A DNA stretch of 64,000 nucleotides from Chlamydomonas sphaeroides (taxonomy: Eukaryota > Chlorophyta > Chlorophyceae > Chlamydomonadales > Chlamydomonadaceae): the NCBI GenBank assembly GCA_001662425.1, contig BDDC01000086.1:17485-81484 (forward strand), written 5' to 3'. A program made the position numbers and the translations under genes. Position 1 is the stretch's first letter. The number at the start of each line of letters is the position of its first letter. The notes under the pieces are model-generated. The model made no database searches. It had not been told where the DNA came from and was given only the letters and a program-made list of their open reading frames with translations. Shown here one piece after another: positions 51,047 through 61,420 of this stretch.

Positions 51047-52339
51047 CAACAACGTAATAGAAGTGGGCTACTGCAGCGACACGAGGCACGCAGAGAAGCG
51101 AGCTGGGAAATTAGAGCAACACACCGCGCCGGCTGCAGAGCTCGAACGTGAAGGCCGGCGCACGCATGGGCTTTCGCCGGCTACACGGCATCCCGCTAGG
51201 CACCATGGGCAGCACCCTCAAGCAAGTCGCTGTTTTAGCTCCTCAGGACAGAGCTTAATAATATAAGGTCACCGTCACAGCAGCACATACACGCATGCTG
51301 CAAGGCCCTCCGCACCCATGCTGTCAAAGGTGCAGCCAAGATTGTCAGATATCGGCGCCACGACGAGCGCCAGACCCGAGGCAAACCACACGACCCATGG
51401 GTTTCTCCCCCACCCCTCATGTTAGCTAGGTTCCTCCGTGGTTATGATTGCTCAGCGGCGCACCACATGTATGCACCCGAATACCGAAGATAGGTGGTGA
51501 CCAGGCGGCACAGCGCCCTAGCTAGCTACACATGATTCAGGGTCTGTCAACAACTGCGCTGGCCAACCTGGCCAACACGGGGTCGTGTCCTTCGTACGGC
51601 GCCGCCGGTCGTACAAGGTGCAGCAGGTTGCAGGCGTCGTACACACCGTCCTCATACCATGCACGTGCGAGCAACGAGAAGAGGGATGCATGCGATAAAA
51701 GTTAGCACCAGAGGAGCTCCCCTGGTTAGCACGTAGCGAGCAGGAGCGCACGGACAACATAACGCTTCGCTACGATGATAACGATGCCGCGAGCGGGTGT
51801 TGTAGGCTGGACGGACGGCATGCCGCGGATGATGCACGATGAGGGTAGGGTGAGTGCGTGAGTCAAACATGGCTGGTGATTGAGCGCCGCCCGCCGCAAG
51901 AAACCCCAGCGCGACACGCCCCGGCATACATTGGAGTCGCGCGCTCGCTAGCTCGCTCGGCGAACGCAACATGAATGCACGCACGTAATAATACATGGAA
52001 GGAAGCAGTCAACGCGGCAGCATAGCAGGCTTAGCAGGTCGCGCCAGCGCGTGCCAGCGACAGGTCTTGGGCAGCCCTAGGTGGCTACATGCCCTGCTCC
52101 TGCTCGTGACGCGCATGAACCCGCAGCGCCCGCGTCGCCTCCTGCCGAGCGAGCGGCGCGCGTTCAAGTTGAGCTGCAACATACGGCGGTCAGCACGCAA
52201 GAGATGTGCGCATATGCAACACACTGCTGGTAGGTTCCCCCCAAAGCGAGGGCAGCTAGCCAGCATCATGCCGCGAGTCCCATCATGACGGATGAACGAA
52301 CGTGGAGTCGCTCGGACGTGCGTGCGTAGGTTTGCTTTG

Positions 52340-52465
52340 CTAGAGAGGGACCACGCGTGCAGCGCGGGCTTGCGTCGTCCGCCTCCAGCGCGCCACGCTC
52401 CAGCCCACGCCCGCCAGCGCAGCCACCCCTCCCACGACGCTCACGACCACAGCCAGGCCCACCAT
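52340..52465 (-). CDS. Transmembrane helix and cytoplasmic tail of the P-domain gene
   Basis: MVGLAVVVSVVGGVAALAGV plus GWSV is about 24 uninterrupted hydrophobic residues with several GxxxG-like small-residue spacings. It is followed by a stop-transfer ARWRRTTQARAARVVPL and the TAG at 52340-52342. With the N-terminal leader this makes a type I membrane protein with nearly everything outside the cell. The tail has no recognised signalling motif. Confidence 0.75.
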   Translation of the reverse strand: MVGLAVVVSVVGGVAALAGVGWSVARWRRTTQARAARVVPL

Positions 52466-55400
52466 GCTGGCAGGCAGCTGTTGTGCAGAGCTCTGCTGGG
52501 ATCCCTGCTGGGCCGGCTGTGTAGGCAGCATGGCCCCTGGCTCCACCGCTGGCGGCGCCTGCTGATTCTGCTGTGACCTGATCGGCGCCTCCCTTGCGCT
52601 GCCGCCAGCCAGGGCCTCGGTCCCTCCAGCTGCAGAGTCGGCGGCGGCCGCCCGCAGAACCTCCTGATCTTGCGGAGACTGCTGCTGCGAGCTGCCGCTG
52701 TCGCCGAGCCTTGACGACGAAGTTGCAGAGGGCAGCGGTACTGACACCAAGGGCGGCAAGGGGCTAGGCGGCATGGGGCGGCTGGGAGGAGACGGCGGGC
52801 TCGGCGGTGGAAAAGGCTTTGGTGGTTTAGGAGGAGATGGGGGCTTCGGGGGCCGCGGAGGCGACGGCGGACGGGGCGGCAAAGGAGGGTTGCGCGGCGG
52901 TGGAGTAGGTGGAGGTGACGGGGGAGATGGCGGGAATGGTGGGGGCGAAGGAGGAGATGGGAGGACGGGAGGAGACGGAGGACGCGGCGGCGGAGAGGGC
53001 TTCGGTGGTCTGGGCGGCGACGGGGGCTTCGGAGGCCGCGGTGGCGACGGCGGTGACGGCGGACGGGGTGGCGAAGGAGAGTTGCGCGGTGGCGCGGGCG
53101 GCGGGAACGCTGGTGGCAGAGGTGAGGGCAAAGGAGGTGAGGGGCGGGCGGGAGGAGCCGGTGGGCGAGGCGGCGGCGAGGGCTTGGGTGGCCTAGGTGG
53201 CGGTGGGGGCTTCGGAGGCCGAGGTGGCGACGGAGGCAACGGCGGGCGGGGAGGTGAGGGAGGGTTGTGCGGCGGTTCAGGCGACGGCGGGGCTAGATAT
53301 GGTGATGGCAGCGTTGGCGGTGGCAGTGACGGGGTGGGAGACGGCGGCGGCGGCGGCTGTGCAAAGCGTTGCACCCAAATGAAGGCGACGCCCCTCATAA
53401 ACGCCATGTCCCCACGGGTCATAAGGCCCCCCAGGGTCCACGTCCCGCTGTTGTCCGGGGGATACACCCAAGGCTGGAGCGAAGCACACGCGCTGCTGCT
53501 GATGCTAACAGTGCTGAGCGAGGATGTAGTCTGCAAGTGTATCTGCTGGAGGTAGATTGGGCTGAATAGGCTCGCGATTGAGCAGCAGGCCCGCGCCGCA
53601 GTCACGCGTCCTGTTGGTCCCAAGAGGTCCGTAAGGTTGAGGACCATGGGGGTGCCGCTCACAATAGCGCCGGCGCGCGCGCCGAGTCGCTGCCAGCCAT
53701 CGTACGCGGCCTGGACCCATAGGACGGCATTGCTGCTAGTGCCGGCCAGCAAGCCGTCGAGCGGGTACCGGGCGATGAGCGCGTCGTCGCGGTACGTGGT
53801 GTAGCCGCTTGCGGCGCAGGACCAGGCGCTGGTTTGCGTGATTTGATAGGCTGCGGGCAGGGGTGAGAGCGTGGCGGAGGCACGAAAGAGGCGCGAGAGT
53901 TGAGTGCACGCTTGGCCGGAACTGCGCCTGCCTGGTTGGAGGTGCGGCAGCGCAGCGGGTAGCTCGCCAAGTTGGCCTGACTAGCGAGCGAGCGAGCCTA
54001 GGAAGTCGCTCGGCGAGGACTGCAGGCAGAGGCTAGCCCACCAGCGGGGCATCGAGCTGGTCGTGCTTGAATAGCTAGCTAGCAGAGCGCTGAGATAGGC
54101 AGCACTCGGTCGACACGCGAGCGCCCATTCCTTACCCGGCAGCGGCGCTAGCGGCGGCAGAGGGGGCGCAGGGGGCCTTGGGGATGGTGGGGGTGGCGGC
54201 CGTGGGGGTGGCGAGGGCGGTAGTGGGCTTGGCGGTGGCTGGGTGGGGGGCAGCGGCGAGGCGGGCGGCTGCGGCGGCGGTGGAGGAGCTGGGGGCAGCG
54301 GGAGCGGCGGCGGCGGAGCGAACCGTTGCACCCACACGAAGGCGACGCCTCGCAGGACGACGCCCGGCTGCCCTCGCGTCATAAGGCCCCCCAGGGTCCA
54401 GGTCCCGCTGTTGTCCGGCGGGTATACCAGGGGCTGCAGCGACTGGCACGCGCTGCTGCTGATGCTGAGGACGCCCGCCGATGCCGCTGTCGTCTGCAAC
54501 TGCAGTCGGATCTGCTGCAGGTAGGACACGCCAAACACGGGAGCTGAGCAGCAGGCCTGCGCCGCCGTGACCCGCCCCGTGGGCCCCAGCAGGGCCGTGA
54601 GGTTGTACGCCGCTACGGCGGCCGAGCCGTCGCCGGCGCGCGCGCCGAGGCGCTGCCAGCCATCGTAAGCAGCCTGGAGCGACAGGATGTGGTAGGTGGC
54701 GTTGGCCAGGAAGCCGTCCAACGGATACCGGGCGACCAGCGCGTCGTCGCTGAGAACAGTGCTGCCGCTGGCGGTGCAGAACCAGGCGCTCGTTTGGGTG
54801 TTCAGGTAGGCTGCGAGGGGACGGGGGAACGGGGGGGCGGGTAGGGCGGGGTATTCGTGTGAGGCAAGCAAAGGGGCGGGCTGTGGGTGGGTGCGTGAGT
54901 GGCTGGGACGGCGTGCGTGGGGTATGCAGCGTGACACGGCGGCGGCGCTGGTGTCGCTGGCACGTACGTTCGGGCGGTCGGCAAGGGCTGTGGCCTCGCA
55001 TCCCTTCCAGCCAGCCAGCATGCATCAAATTGCGTTGCTCGGCATTGAGAGCAACGAGCATCGTAGCTAGCCCGCCGTAGCTAGCTACCTAGCACCGCTG
55101 GGCGCGTTCGTTGATGATGTCTATCACTTACCAGGCAGCTCAGGGAGTGGCGGTACCGGGGGCAGCGGGGGCGATGGCGGGGGCGACGGTGGGGTTGGCG
55201 ATGGGGGTGGCGGGGGTGGCGAGGGCGGGGATGGGGGCGGCGGCGCCGCCGGTGACGATGGTGGGGGCAGCGGTGAAGGTGAAGGGGTCGACGGTGGGGG
55301 TGAAGGGGGCGACGGTGGGGGTGGCGAGGGCGGCCTCGGCGGCGGTGGTGATGGTGGCGACGGTGGGGGCGGTAAGAACAGGCTGCTGATGCCCGAAATC

Positions 55401-56541
55401 TGCAGTGACCACCATCGAAGTTCGCCGGTCCTGCCAGTGTATGCATCGTAGACCTCGAGGTTCCATGTGCCTGGTGCGTTGTGGCACATACATACAAGAC
55501 ATACTGCTTGCTTACTTTGAGTAGCTACGTACTCTGCTAGCTGCGCCTTAGTGCCATCCCTTGGCGGCATCCGCACTCTCCCGCAACCCTCTCTAACTGG
55601 CAACACGCACCAAACGCTGACTTAAGGCTACACGCTTCGTTGCTTCATCCGTTTGTCGCAGACGACACCACATTCTCGCTACACACGCATACACTGCTGC
55701 TATTTGCTCGCATCTTACCGTTGGCGCTGCGGTCGTAAAACAACCAGTCGAGCTCGGAGTCCCGGGGTCGGTACGTACCACCCGTAGCGCTTACGGGCGC
55801 CGCCTCCGTGGTGGTGGCGGCGGCCATGTCGAACACGAACACGCCGTCGACTGGCTGCACCCAGCAGGCTTGGAGTGAAGTGTCGCAGAAACGGGTCAGA
55901 CGTGCCTGCAGGCGGGCGGCGGGGCGACACCGGCGGCGGCATCCAGGAGGCGCAGCCAAGATTATTCATTACCTGGACCTACCCATTCCTGGCTCCCTCC
56001 CCATGTACCCCATATCGTCATGGATATGGAGTATGGGGTACATGGATAATGATGGAATAAAGTTCATGAACTGGAGCCTTGCCCAGCGACATTCGTCCTC
56101 GCTCGCATGCGTGTTTATCCGGTCTGCAAGCTAGATGGCGGCTCAACGAACGAAGTAACGGCAAACTCACAGCTCGCGAGCCTGGCGAAATCAACCGGAA
56201 GGCCAGCTGGTAGAAGTCGGCATGCGTCAGGTTCACGCGCACAACGAGTTTCCGAATTGTTCCCACCAGGCACCTGCGAGTGTATGCGAGGGGCGATCGA
56301 TGCAACGCGGATGATGAGCGTGTTCGACCGATGAGTGGGCGCTTGCATGTGCGCATGGTCTGACTATTATTGGCCATCACGTACGCACATACACGCGTCG
56401 GCCCAGCAGGGGCGGTAGGTGGCTGATGCGCATGTATGTTGCTGTCGAGCCCCGCCGCACGCACGCAGCCCAGCAGTGGATGGCACTGTGCCATGCGCTT
56501 GGCGATGCAACAAGTCAACCGCCGCGCGGACCACAACGAGG

Positions 56542-56576
<35 letters not shown>

Positions 56577-59500
56577 AGGATGAGGATGCTGCACTTTTGC
56601 ACGCAGGCACGCACGCACGTGCTGTTGACGACCAGCGGCACAAGTCCCAAGGCGTTGTCGGCGATGGGTCGAGGCAGTGCCGTGGAGTGCACCAGGCATG
56701 CTTCGTTAATTTGCGGGCTTGGGGGTGGGGCTGCAAATGGGTGGCAGCAGGGGAGAGCGGCGGGCGGCCGTGAGGCAGTGAGAAAGGCAGCGGCAGGTCT
56801 GGCACGCTGCTGATGCATGGAGGGGTAAGCGGTTGCAGCGGCGAGCACGCATGCCAGCATAACATCCCATGTATTGACTCGTACGTTCGCACTGGTCAGC
56901 GTTGCTTGCATGCACGCATCCTCGGAATTTCTAGCAAACAGCAGACACGCAAGGCTTCGCCCGCATGCCATTATTGCAGATACCGATAGATGTATCCAGG
57001 CTCATCGCAACAACATCGTGAATCGATAATGACATTATTGGAAGTGAACCGGCCGGCGAGAGCAGAGAGGGTATTGCCAGCAGCGACACTGGGCAGGTTG
57101 GTCACACACGCTCACCGGCCGGCGGCGGCGATGGAGGCGATGGCGGGGAAGGAGGCGACGGCGGTGGAGACGGCGATGGAGGTGAGAGAGGCAGCGACGG
57201 TGGCAGGTGTGGCGATGGGCTCGGTGAGGGTGGTGACAACGGATGCGGCGAAGGCGGTGGCGGTGGCGACGGCGTTGGCGAAGGTGGGGATGGCTGAGAC
57301 GGCGGCGGGGGTGGCGACGGCTTTGGTGGAGGTGGGGATGGCACAGACGGCGGCGGGGGTGGCGACGGCTTTGGTGGCGGTAGGCTGGGCGACGGCGGCC
57401 TGGGGCTTGGCGGCGGGCTTGGCGGTGGGGTTGGTGACGGCGGCGGTGGGGGTGAAGGAGGCGCAGGCGGCAGCGGTGATGGTTGCGGGGATGGCGGCGG
57501 CGGCGGCGGTGCGAAGCGTTGCACCCACACGAATGCGACGCCCCTCACGGCAGTCGTGTCCCCTCGGGTCGTAAGGCCCCCCAGGGTCCAGGTGCTGTCA
57601 GGGGAGTACACCCAGGGTTGCGGCAAAGCACACGCGCCGCTGCGAATGTCGAGTGCACCGTACGCCGTCAGCAACTTGATTTGCTGCAGGTAGCTGATCC
57701 CGGACACGGGCGCTGAGCAACAGGCCTGCGCCCCCAGGATGCTGCCCGCCGGGCCCGGCGGGAGGAGCCTCGTGAGGTTGAGGACCATGGGGGTGCCGCC
57801 CGAGCTGGCGCCGGCGCGCGCGCCGAGTCGCTGCCAGCCGTCGTACGCAACCTGTAGTGAGATGATGGTGCTGTTGCTGGTGCTGGCCAGAAAGCCATCC
57901 AACGGGTATCTGGTGATGAGCGTGTTGTCGTTGAGGATCGCGCTGCTGAGAGTGTCACAGAACCAGGAGGTCGTGCGTGTGATTTGGTAAGCTGCGAGCA
58001 GGGGCGATTGTTGGTTGTGATGAGGCATACATGCGATCGAGCGAGGGCACACAGCATGCACTACTGCGACCGGCTGCCTGGCCAGCCTGCGGTTACTATT
58101 GCAACGGATTGCAGTTAGCATCTACATGCCACCTACGTAGCGCGGTGCGCTGTTCGTGTCGATGTTCGTGTTTGTGTTCGACTGCTACTGGCAAAAGAAC
58201 GGACTACCTTCGTAACGCTACGCACTGAGCGTGAGTGTGTGCGTCGCTCACCGGTCGATGCAGGTAGCGGCGGCAGAGGGGGCCGTGGGGAAGGCGGGGC
58301 AGGCGGCCGCGGGGGCGGCAAGGGTGGCGAGGGCACCGGTGGGGATGGTCGTGGTGACGGCGGTGGTGGCGACGGAAATGGTGGTGGTGGCGAGGGCGGG
58401 GTCGGAGGTGGCAAGGGCCGCGGCGAGGGCGGTCGTGGCGAGGGCGGGAGCGGCGGGGACGGCGGGGACGGCGGGGACGGCGGGGGCGGTGTGAACAGGC
58501 TGCTGATGCCCGAAATCTCGAGCGACCACCATCGAAGCTGGCCAGTCCCGCTTTTGACAGCGTCGAAGATCTCAAGATTCCATGTGCCTGGGGCGGGCGT
58601 TGGTTGTGTGGCCCGGGCGACACACCCATGTCAACCTCGGCCTGCATACATGCGCTTGGGGCCCGTGGCAGCGCCCGCCCTAGCTAACTGCAGCACGAGG
58701 CGTCTGACCTGGAATCACTGCATGCCATACTTAGCACGACCGCACGAATACTGCTGCATGCTCGCAACGTGGCACTGCAAGCTAGCTGTAGCTTTCCGAC
58801 TGCAGCTGCAGCGAGCTGGCACTACTTGCCGTTGGCGTAGCCAATTGAGAACACGTCGTCGATGTTTTGGAAAGGTCGATATGTGCCCCCGGCAGCGCCG
58901 ACGGGCGCCGCCTCCGTAGTGGTAGCGGCGGCCATGTCGAACACGAACACGCCGTCGACTGGCTGCACAACGCAGGCTTGGAACGTGTTGTCGCAATAGC
59001 GGGCCAGAGCCGCCTGCAGGCACGCGGCAGGGCGGTATGCATGGGCGGCAGCCAGGGGATGCCACATCCATTCCCTGCACGGAAATCCACAACGCAGCGC
59101 GTGGAACAATGCCCCCCAGCTACGTGTCTCCTCCCCCGAGCTGATTGTTGTCTTAGTACCATAGGGCCAATCAATGCACTTACGGATCCGGTCCAGTGAG
59201 AGTACAGCATGATGCCGAGCTGGTAGAAGTTGTCGTGGGCCAGGCCCAAGCGCACGACGACCTTTTGAACTGCTCCGACCAAGCACCTGCGGCGGGTGTG
59301 TGATAATGAGCCAGCAGGGCCGCATAGAGGGGTGCGTTGCGATTGCGTTGGTAATAACCACACACGACGCGTACAAGCGGAGGCACGCGGCTACACGCAC
59401 GCACCCAGCCTCGCTAACCGTAGCCCCGCGGTAGCCCCGCTGTTTGCTAGGTAACTATGCGGTCCCGCCCTGCCGCAACGTTAAGCTGCAGCTGTGCACG

Positions 59501-61420
59501 CACGTGTCTGGGACGACCAGGGGCACCCTGCCCAAGGAGCTGTCGGTTATGGGCAAAGGTAGCCAGGGCGCAGCAGTGGAGTTGACGTGACATGATGCCG
59601 TCCGCGCCGGGCTTGGGGGTGGCACTGCGGTTAGAGAGCAGTGTGTGAGCGGGGCGCCTGTCCGTGAGTGTGGAGCTCTCTCAGCATCATTGCCGCGGCA
59701 TGCAGTAGCCACCACAAGATGGAGCTGGTCTGCTGCAAGGGCCGACCGAACGTGCTTGGCAGATAGAGGTGACTCTGTTAGGCTTGCTCACCAGCCGGCG
59801 GTGAAGGCAACGGCGGGGGCGGCGAAGGTGACGGCGGTCGGGCTGGCGCCAGTGGCGGTGGCGAGGGTACCGGTGTGGGTGGCAAGGGCGGTGGCGATGG
59901 GCTTGCGGTGCCCGTGATTTCCAGCGACCACCATCGAAGTACGCCGGTCTTGCCGGCAAAGGGGTCATATATCTCGAGGTTCCATGTGCCTGGGGCGCGG
60001 TGTGGCATGTGAAGTATGCGGCACACGTATAGTCGTTATTATATGTGTGCTGCGGTGTGCCTTCACCATGAACGCTGCCGCGCCGCGGTTGCGCTGCGTT
60101 GGCACCGTGCCCCGCTGGCATGGGTCCCACCCACCCATCCATCGCTCGGACGCATGCGTTGCGCTGCCCACCCGCTCCCTGGCTGGGTGGCACCACCGCA
60201 CCACTGCAGCTGGTCGCCTTGCCCCGTGCGGCATCGCCAAGCCCTGCATCGCCCGGCTGCTGTATGGCGCTCGCTGCCGCCTGCACTACCTCCACTCCAT
60301 ACTTGCCTTGCGGAATGCGTGAGTGAAAAAATGCGGTGGTGTTGTCGACGGGCCGGTATGTGCCCCCGGCAGCACTGACAGGCGCCGCATCGGTGGAATT
60401 GATGGCGGCCATGTTGAAAACGAACACACCGTCGACTGGTTGCATCCAGCAGGCACGGACCACGCCGCTGCAGGAGTAGGTCAGTTGAGCCTGCAGCAGG
60501 TCGGCAGAGCATTGGCGTACTGGGCGCAGACGGGGGATAAGCAAACTGCTTGGCCTCTTCCCTGATGACTCGCCGTACAGTTTCAAGCACGCTCGCCGAG
60601 CTAGCCCCAACTGGCCTGCTGCCTGCGAGCTGCCGGCTGCCCAACGAACTCACGAGCTTCCGACTAGGCTCCGGTGAGGCAACCCGGATTCCCAGCTGGT
60701 AGAAGTCGCCATGGGTCAGGCCGACGCGAACGATGACTCTGAGCATGCTTGCCATCCAGCACCTGCGCGGGGGGAGGGCAGGCAAGCGAGGTGCCGCAAA
60801 TAAGGTGGCAGGGGTCGGTTCTGCTTTGTCGCCAAACCAGCAACGATGGGGTCCCCCACAATGGCGAGCCCTTGGCGGTATCACATGGCGGGAAAAACAA
60901 GCTGAAGTCGCGGGCCCACGCAGCCCAAGACATGCACGCACGTGTCTGGGACGACCAGGGGCACTACGCCCCAGCCTTCCGCGTCCGAATGCTGGGACAA
61001 CCCGTCGATGATGTTCAAAGGCGGTGCTGTGGAGTTGACATGGCAAGTCACCTGCTGTGGGCCTTGGGCTGGGACAACCAAATTCGGGGCCCGGAACGGA
61101 CAGTCAGGTGCGTGCTGCGCGCGTAGGCACCTGCAATGGATGCTCATCAGCAGTCTCACAAGCGCTCGGCAGCGATGCAACAGAAGCAGCGAAGCAGGGC
61201 GCTTAGTGGGCAACCGGCAGCTAGCTAGCTGGCAGAACCCATTCGCACCTGCCACCTTTGTGCAGGCGTGAGGGCATAGCAGTAGCAGCGCCAGGGCCAG
61301 GAACACATTCGTCCACGCATCCGATGTCACCCCGCCGCTCTGGCCGCGCGGCGCTGGTTGCCATGGCACCCCAAACGATGACGCGCACGTGCGGCCTCCT
61401 CGATGCCGCCTCCGAGCCAT
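52340..61420 (-). CDS. Membrane-anchored adhesin-like protein: three P domains, three X domains, Pro-rich hinges, one transmembrane helix
   Basis: Multi-exon minus-strand gene. Order: hydrophobic leader; P domain A with Pro-rich hinge; P domain B with hinge; X1 with hinge; P domain C with hinge; X2 with hinge; X3 with hinge; Ser/Gln-rich stalk; transmembrane helix; 17-residue tail ending at the TAG at 52340-52342. P domains (P/Homo B) normally stabilise kexin-type proteases, but no subtilisin-like domain is present, so here they are free-standing modules. The copies share exon borders (for example a GTGCGTG donor right after VPLVVPDT/NST), showing growth by duplication. Hinges are of pherophorin type, pointing to the cell wall or extracellular matrix. 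Start choice (ATG at 61420) is not certain: the next in-frame ATG upstream is at 61537, and the first intron border is inferred. Confidence 0.7.
52466..53850 (-). CDS. Domain X, copy 3, with long Pro-rich hinge and Ser/Gln stalk
   Basis: Reads TQTSAWSCAASGYTTYRDDA, LIARYPLDGLLAGTSSN, AAYDGWQRLGARAG, LLGPTGRVTAARACCS, YLQQIHLQTTSSLSTVS, YPPDNSGTWTLGGLMTRGD and GVAFIWVQRFAQPPPPPS. About 195 residues of PPSPP/PRPPKPP hinge follow, then a stalk with SSSRLGDSGSSQQQSPQDQE and QNQQAPPAVEPGAMLP before the transmembrane helix. The Gly-rich plus-strand frame at 52773-53555 is the mirror of the hinge. Confidence 0.72.
54136..54810 (-). CDS. Domain X, copy 2, with Pro-rich hinge
   Basis: Reads AYLNTQTSAWFCTASGSTVL, LVARYPLDGFLANATYH, AAYDGWQRLGARAG, TGRVTAAQACCSAPVFGVSY, SSSACQSLQPLVYPPDNSG, TWTLGGLMTRG and GVAFVWVQRFAPPPPLP. 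It ends in a hinge with PPSPRPPAPPLPPLAPLPG at a GTAAGG donor. Copies 2 and 3 are closer to each other than to copy 1 (shared YPPDNSGTWTLGGLMTRG), so they probably arose by the most recent duplication. Confidence 0.7.
55130..56730 (-). CDS. P domain C and hinge
   Basis: Exon 56.63-56.73 kb: PPPSPQINEACLVHSTALPR with LGLVPLVVNST and the GTGCGTG donor shared with copies A and B. Then IRKLVVRVNLTHADFYQLAF (56.2-56.27 kb), RFCDTSLQACWVQPVDGVFV with GGTYRPRDSELDWLF (55.73-55.91 kb), and APGTWNLEVYDAYTGRTGEL with RWWSLQISG (55.4-55.48 kb), running into a hinge that ends PLPELPG at 55130. The first exon ends next to an intronic (CAG)11 tract. Confidence 0.73.
56001..56045. repeat. 14-bp inverted repeat (hairpin) in an intron of the P-domain gene
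   Basis: ccatgtaccccata at 56001-56014 is matched exactly by its reverse complement at 56032-56045; inside the loop catatc/gatatg pair as well. The element is AT-richer than its surroundings. Confidence 0.85.
56544..56576. repeat. (CTG)11 trinucleotide repeat in an intron of the P-domain gene
   Basis: Eleven perfect CTG units (CAG on the gene strand), about 50 nt past the donor of the first P domain C exon. Not coding under the shared exon borders, although open in two minus frames (poly-Ser, poly-Gln). Confidence 0.9.
57116..57991 (-). CDS. Domain X, copy 1, with Pro-rich hinge
   Basis: One exon reads AYQITRTTSWFCDTLSSAIL, LITRYPLDGFLASTSN, VAYDGWQRLGARAG, LGAQACCSAPVSGISYLQQI, GACALPQPWVYSPDSTWTLG and GVAFVWVQRFAPPPPPP, then about 120 hinge residues ending PPAGERV. 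I do not recognise the domain. Constant features across the three copies: YPLDG(F/L)LA, DGWQRLGARAG, ACCS, YLQQI, WVY or LVY, TWTLGGL.TRG, GVAF(V/I)WVQRFA. The 'TWTLGGL' end recalls the 'GTW.L' of P domains, so X may be a very diverged P domain. Confidence 0.7.
58252..59624 (-). CDS. P domain B and hinge
   Basis: Begins at 59624 with PPPSPARTASCHVNSTAAPW, so the hinge of copy A continues across the intron, then GRVPLVVPDT. Next exons: VQKVVVRLGLAHDNFYQLGI (59.2-59.27 kb); ARYCDNTFQACVVQPVDGVF with GGTYRPFQNIDD (58.84-59.0 kb); and a final exon ending LRWWSLEISGISSLFTPPPP then about 75 residues of SPPPP/PRPP hinge to PLPPLPAST at 58252. Domain borders and exon borders match those of copies A and C. 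Confidence 0.75.
59792..61051 (-). CDS. P domain A and hinge
   Basis: Four exons: VTCHVNSTAPPLNIIDGLSQ with VVPLVVPDT (60.95-61.05 kb); LRVIVRVGLTHGDFYQLGIR (60.7-60.76 kb), matching the P-domain 'V.V.+.+TH...DL.+.L' strand; AQLTYSCSGVVRACWMQPVD with GVFVFNMAA and GGTYRP (60.34-60.5 kb); and APGTWNLEIYDPFAGKTGVL with RWWSLEITG (59.9-59.99 kb), the diagnostic 'GTW.L.+.D...G..G.L..W.L.+.G' end. The last exon runs into a Pro-rich hinge ending PLPSPPAG. The usual P-domain middle (hydrophobic core and Asp-rich site) is replaced by the 'QPVDGVFVF' segment. Confidence 0.75.
61260..61420 (-). CDS. First exon with hydrophobic leader of the P-domain gene
   Basis: The frame from the ATG at 61420 has a basic, Gly/Arg-rich start MARRRHRGG, then DAWTNVFLALALLLLCPHAC, a convincing hydrophobic core with small residues at a possible cleavage site. 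A donor after ACAAAG would leave phase 0, which fits the acceptor at 61051 where VTCHVNSTAPPLNII begins. The about 30 residues before the hydrophobic core are long for a signal peptide, so the true start may differ. Confidence 0.5.

Larger units (their letters stand above)
49961..52339. other. Intergenic region and probable 3' UTR of the P-domain gene; no supported gene
   Basis: Just after the gap (49.96-50.07 kb) there are several copies of 'gacacgag' in both orientations. From 50.1 to 50.46 kb the sequence is very GC-rich and open in several frames without domain content. A (GA)8 tract lies at 50683-50698. From about 51.04 to 52.34 kb the sequence may be the long 3' UTR of the gene ending at 52340. 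CTAG-rich stretches (gctagctag) occur at about 51.52 and 51.95 kb. No RNA gene was recognised. Confidence 0.55.

Noticed and set aside
51995..52288. 97-residue plus-strand open frame beginning near the end of the P-domain gene
   Set aside because: No recognisable content and lies in the probable 3' UTR of the opposite-strand gene.
52773..53555. Long Gly/Asp-rich plus-strand open frame (also at 30734-31393)
   Set aside because: Exact mirror of the minus-strand Pro-rich hinges; no start context, domains or independent splice signals.
56366..56700. Poly-Gln/poly-Ser coding stretch from the (CTG)11 tract
   Set aside because: The tract is downstream of the GTGCGTG donor used in all three P-domain copies, so it is intronic.
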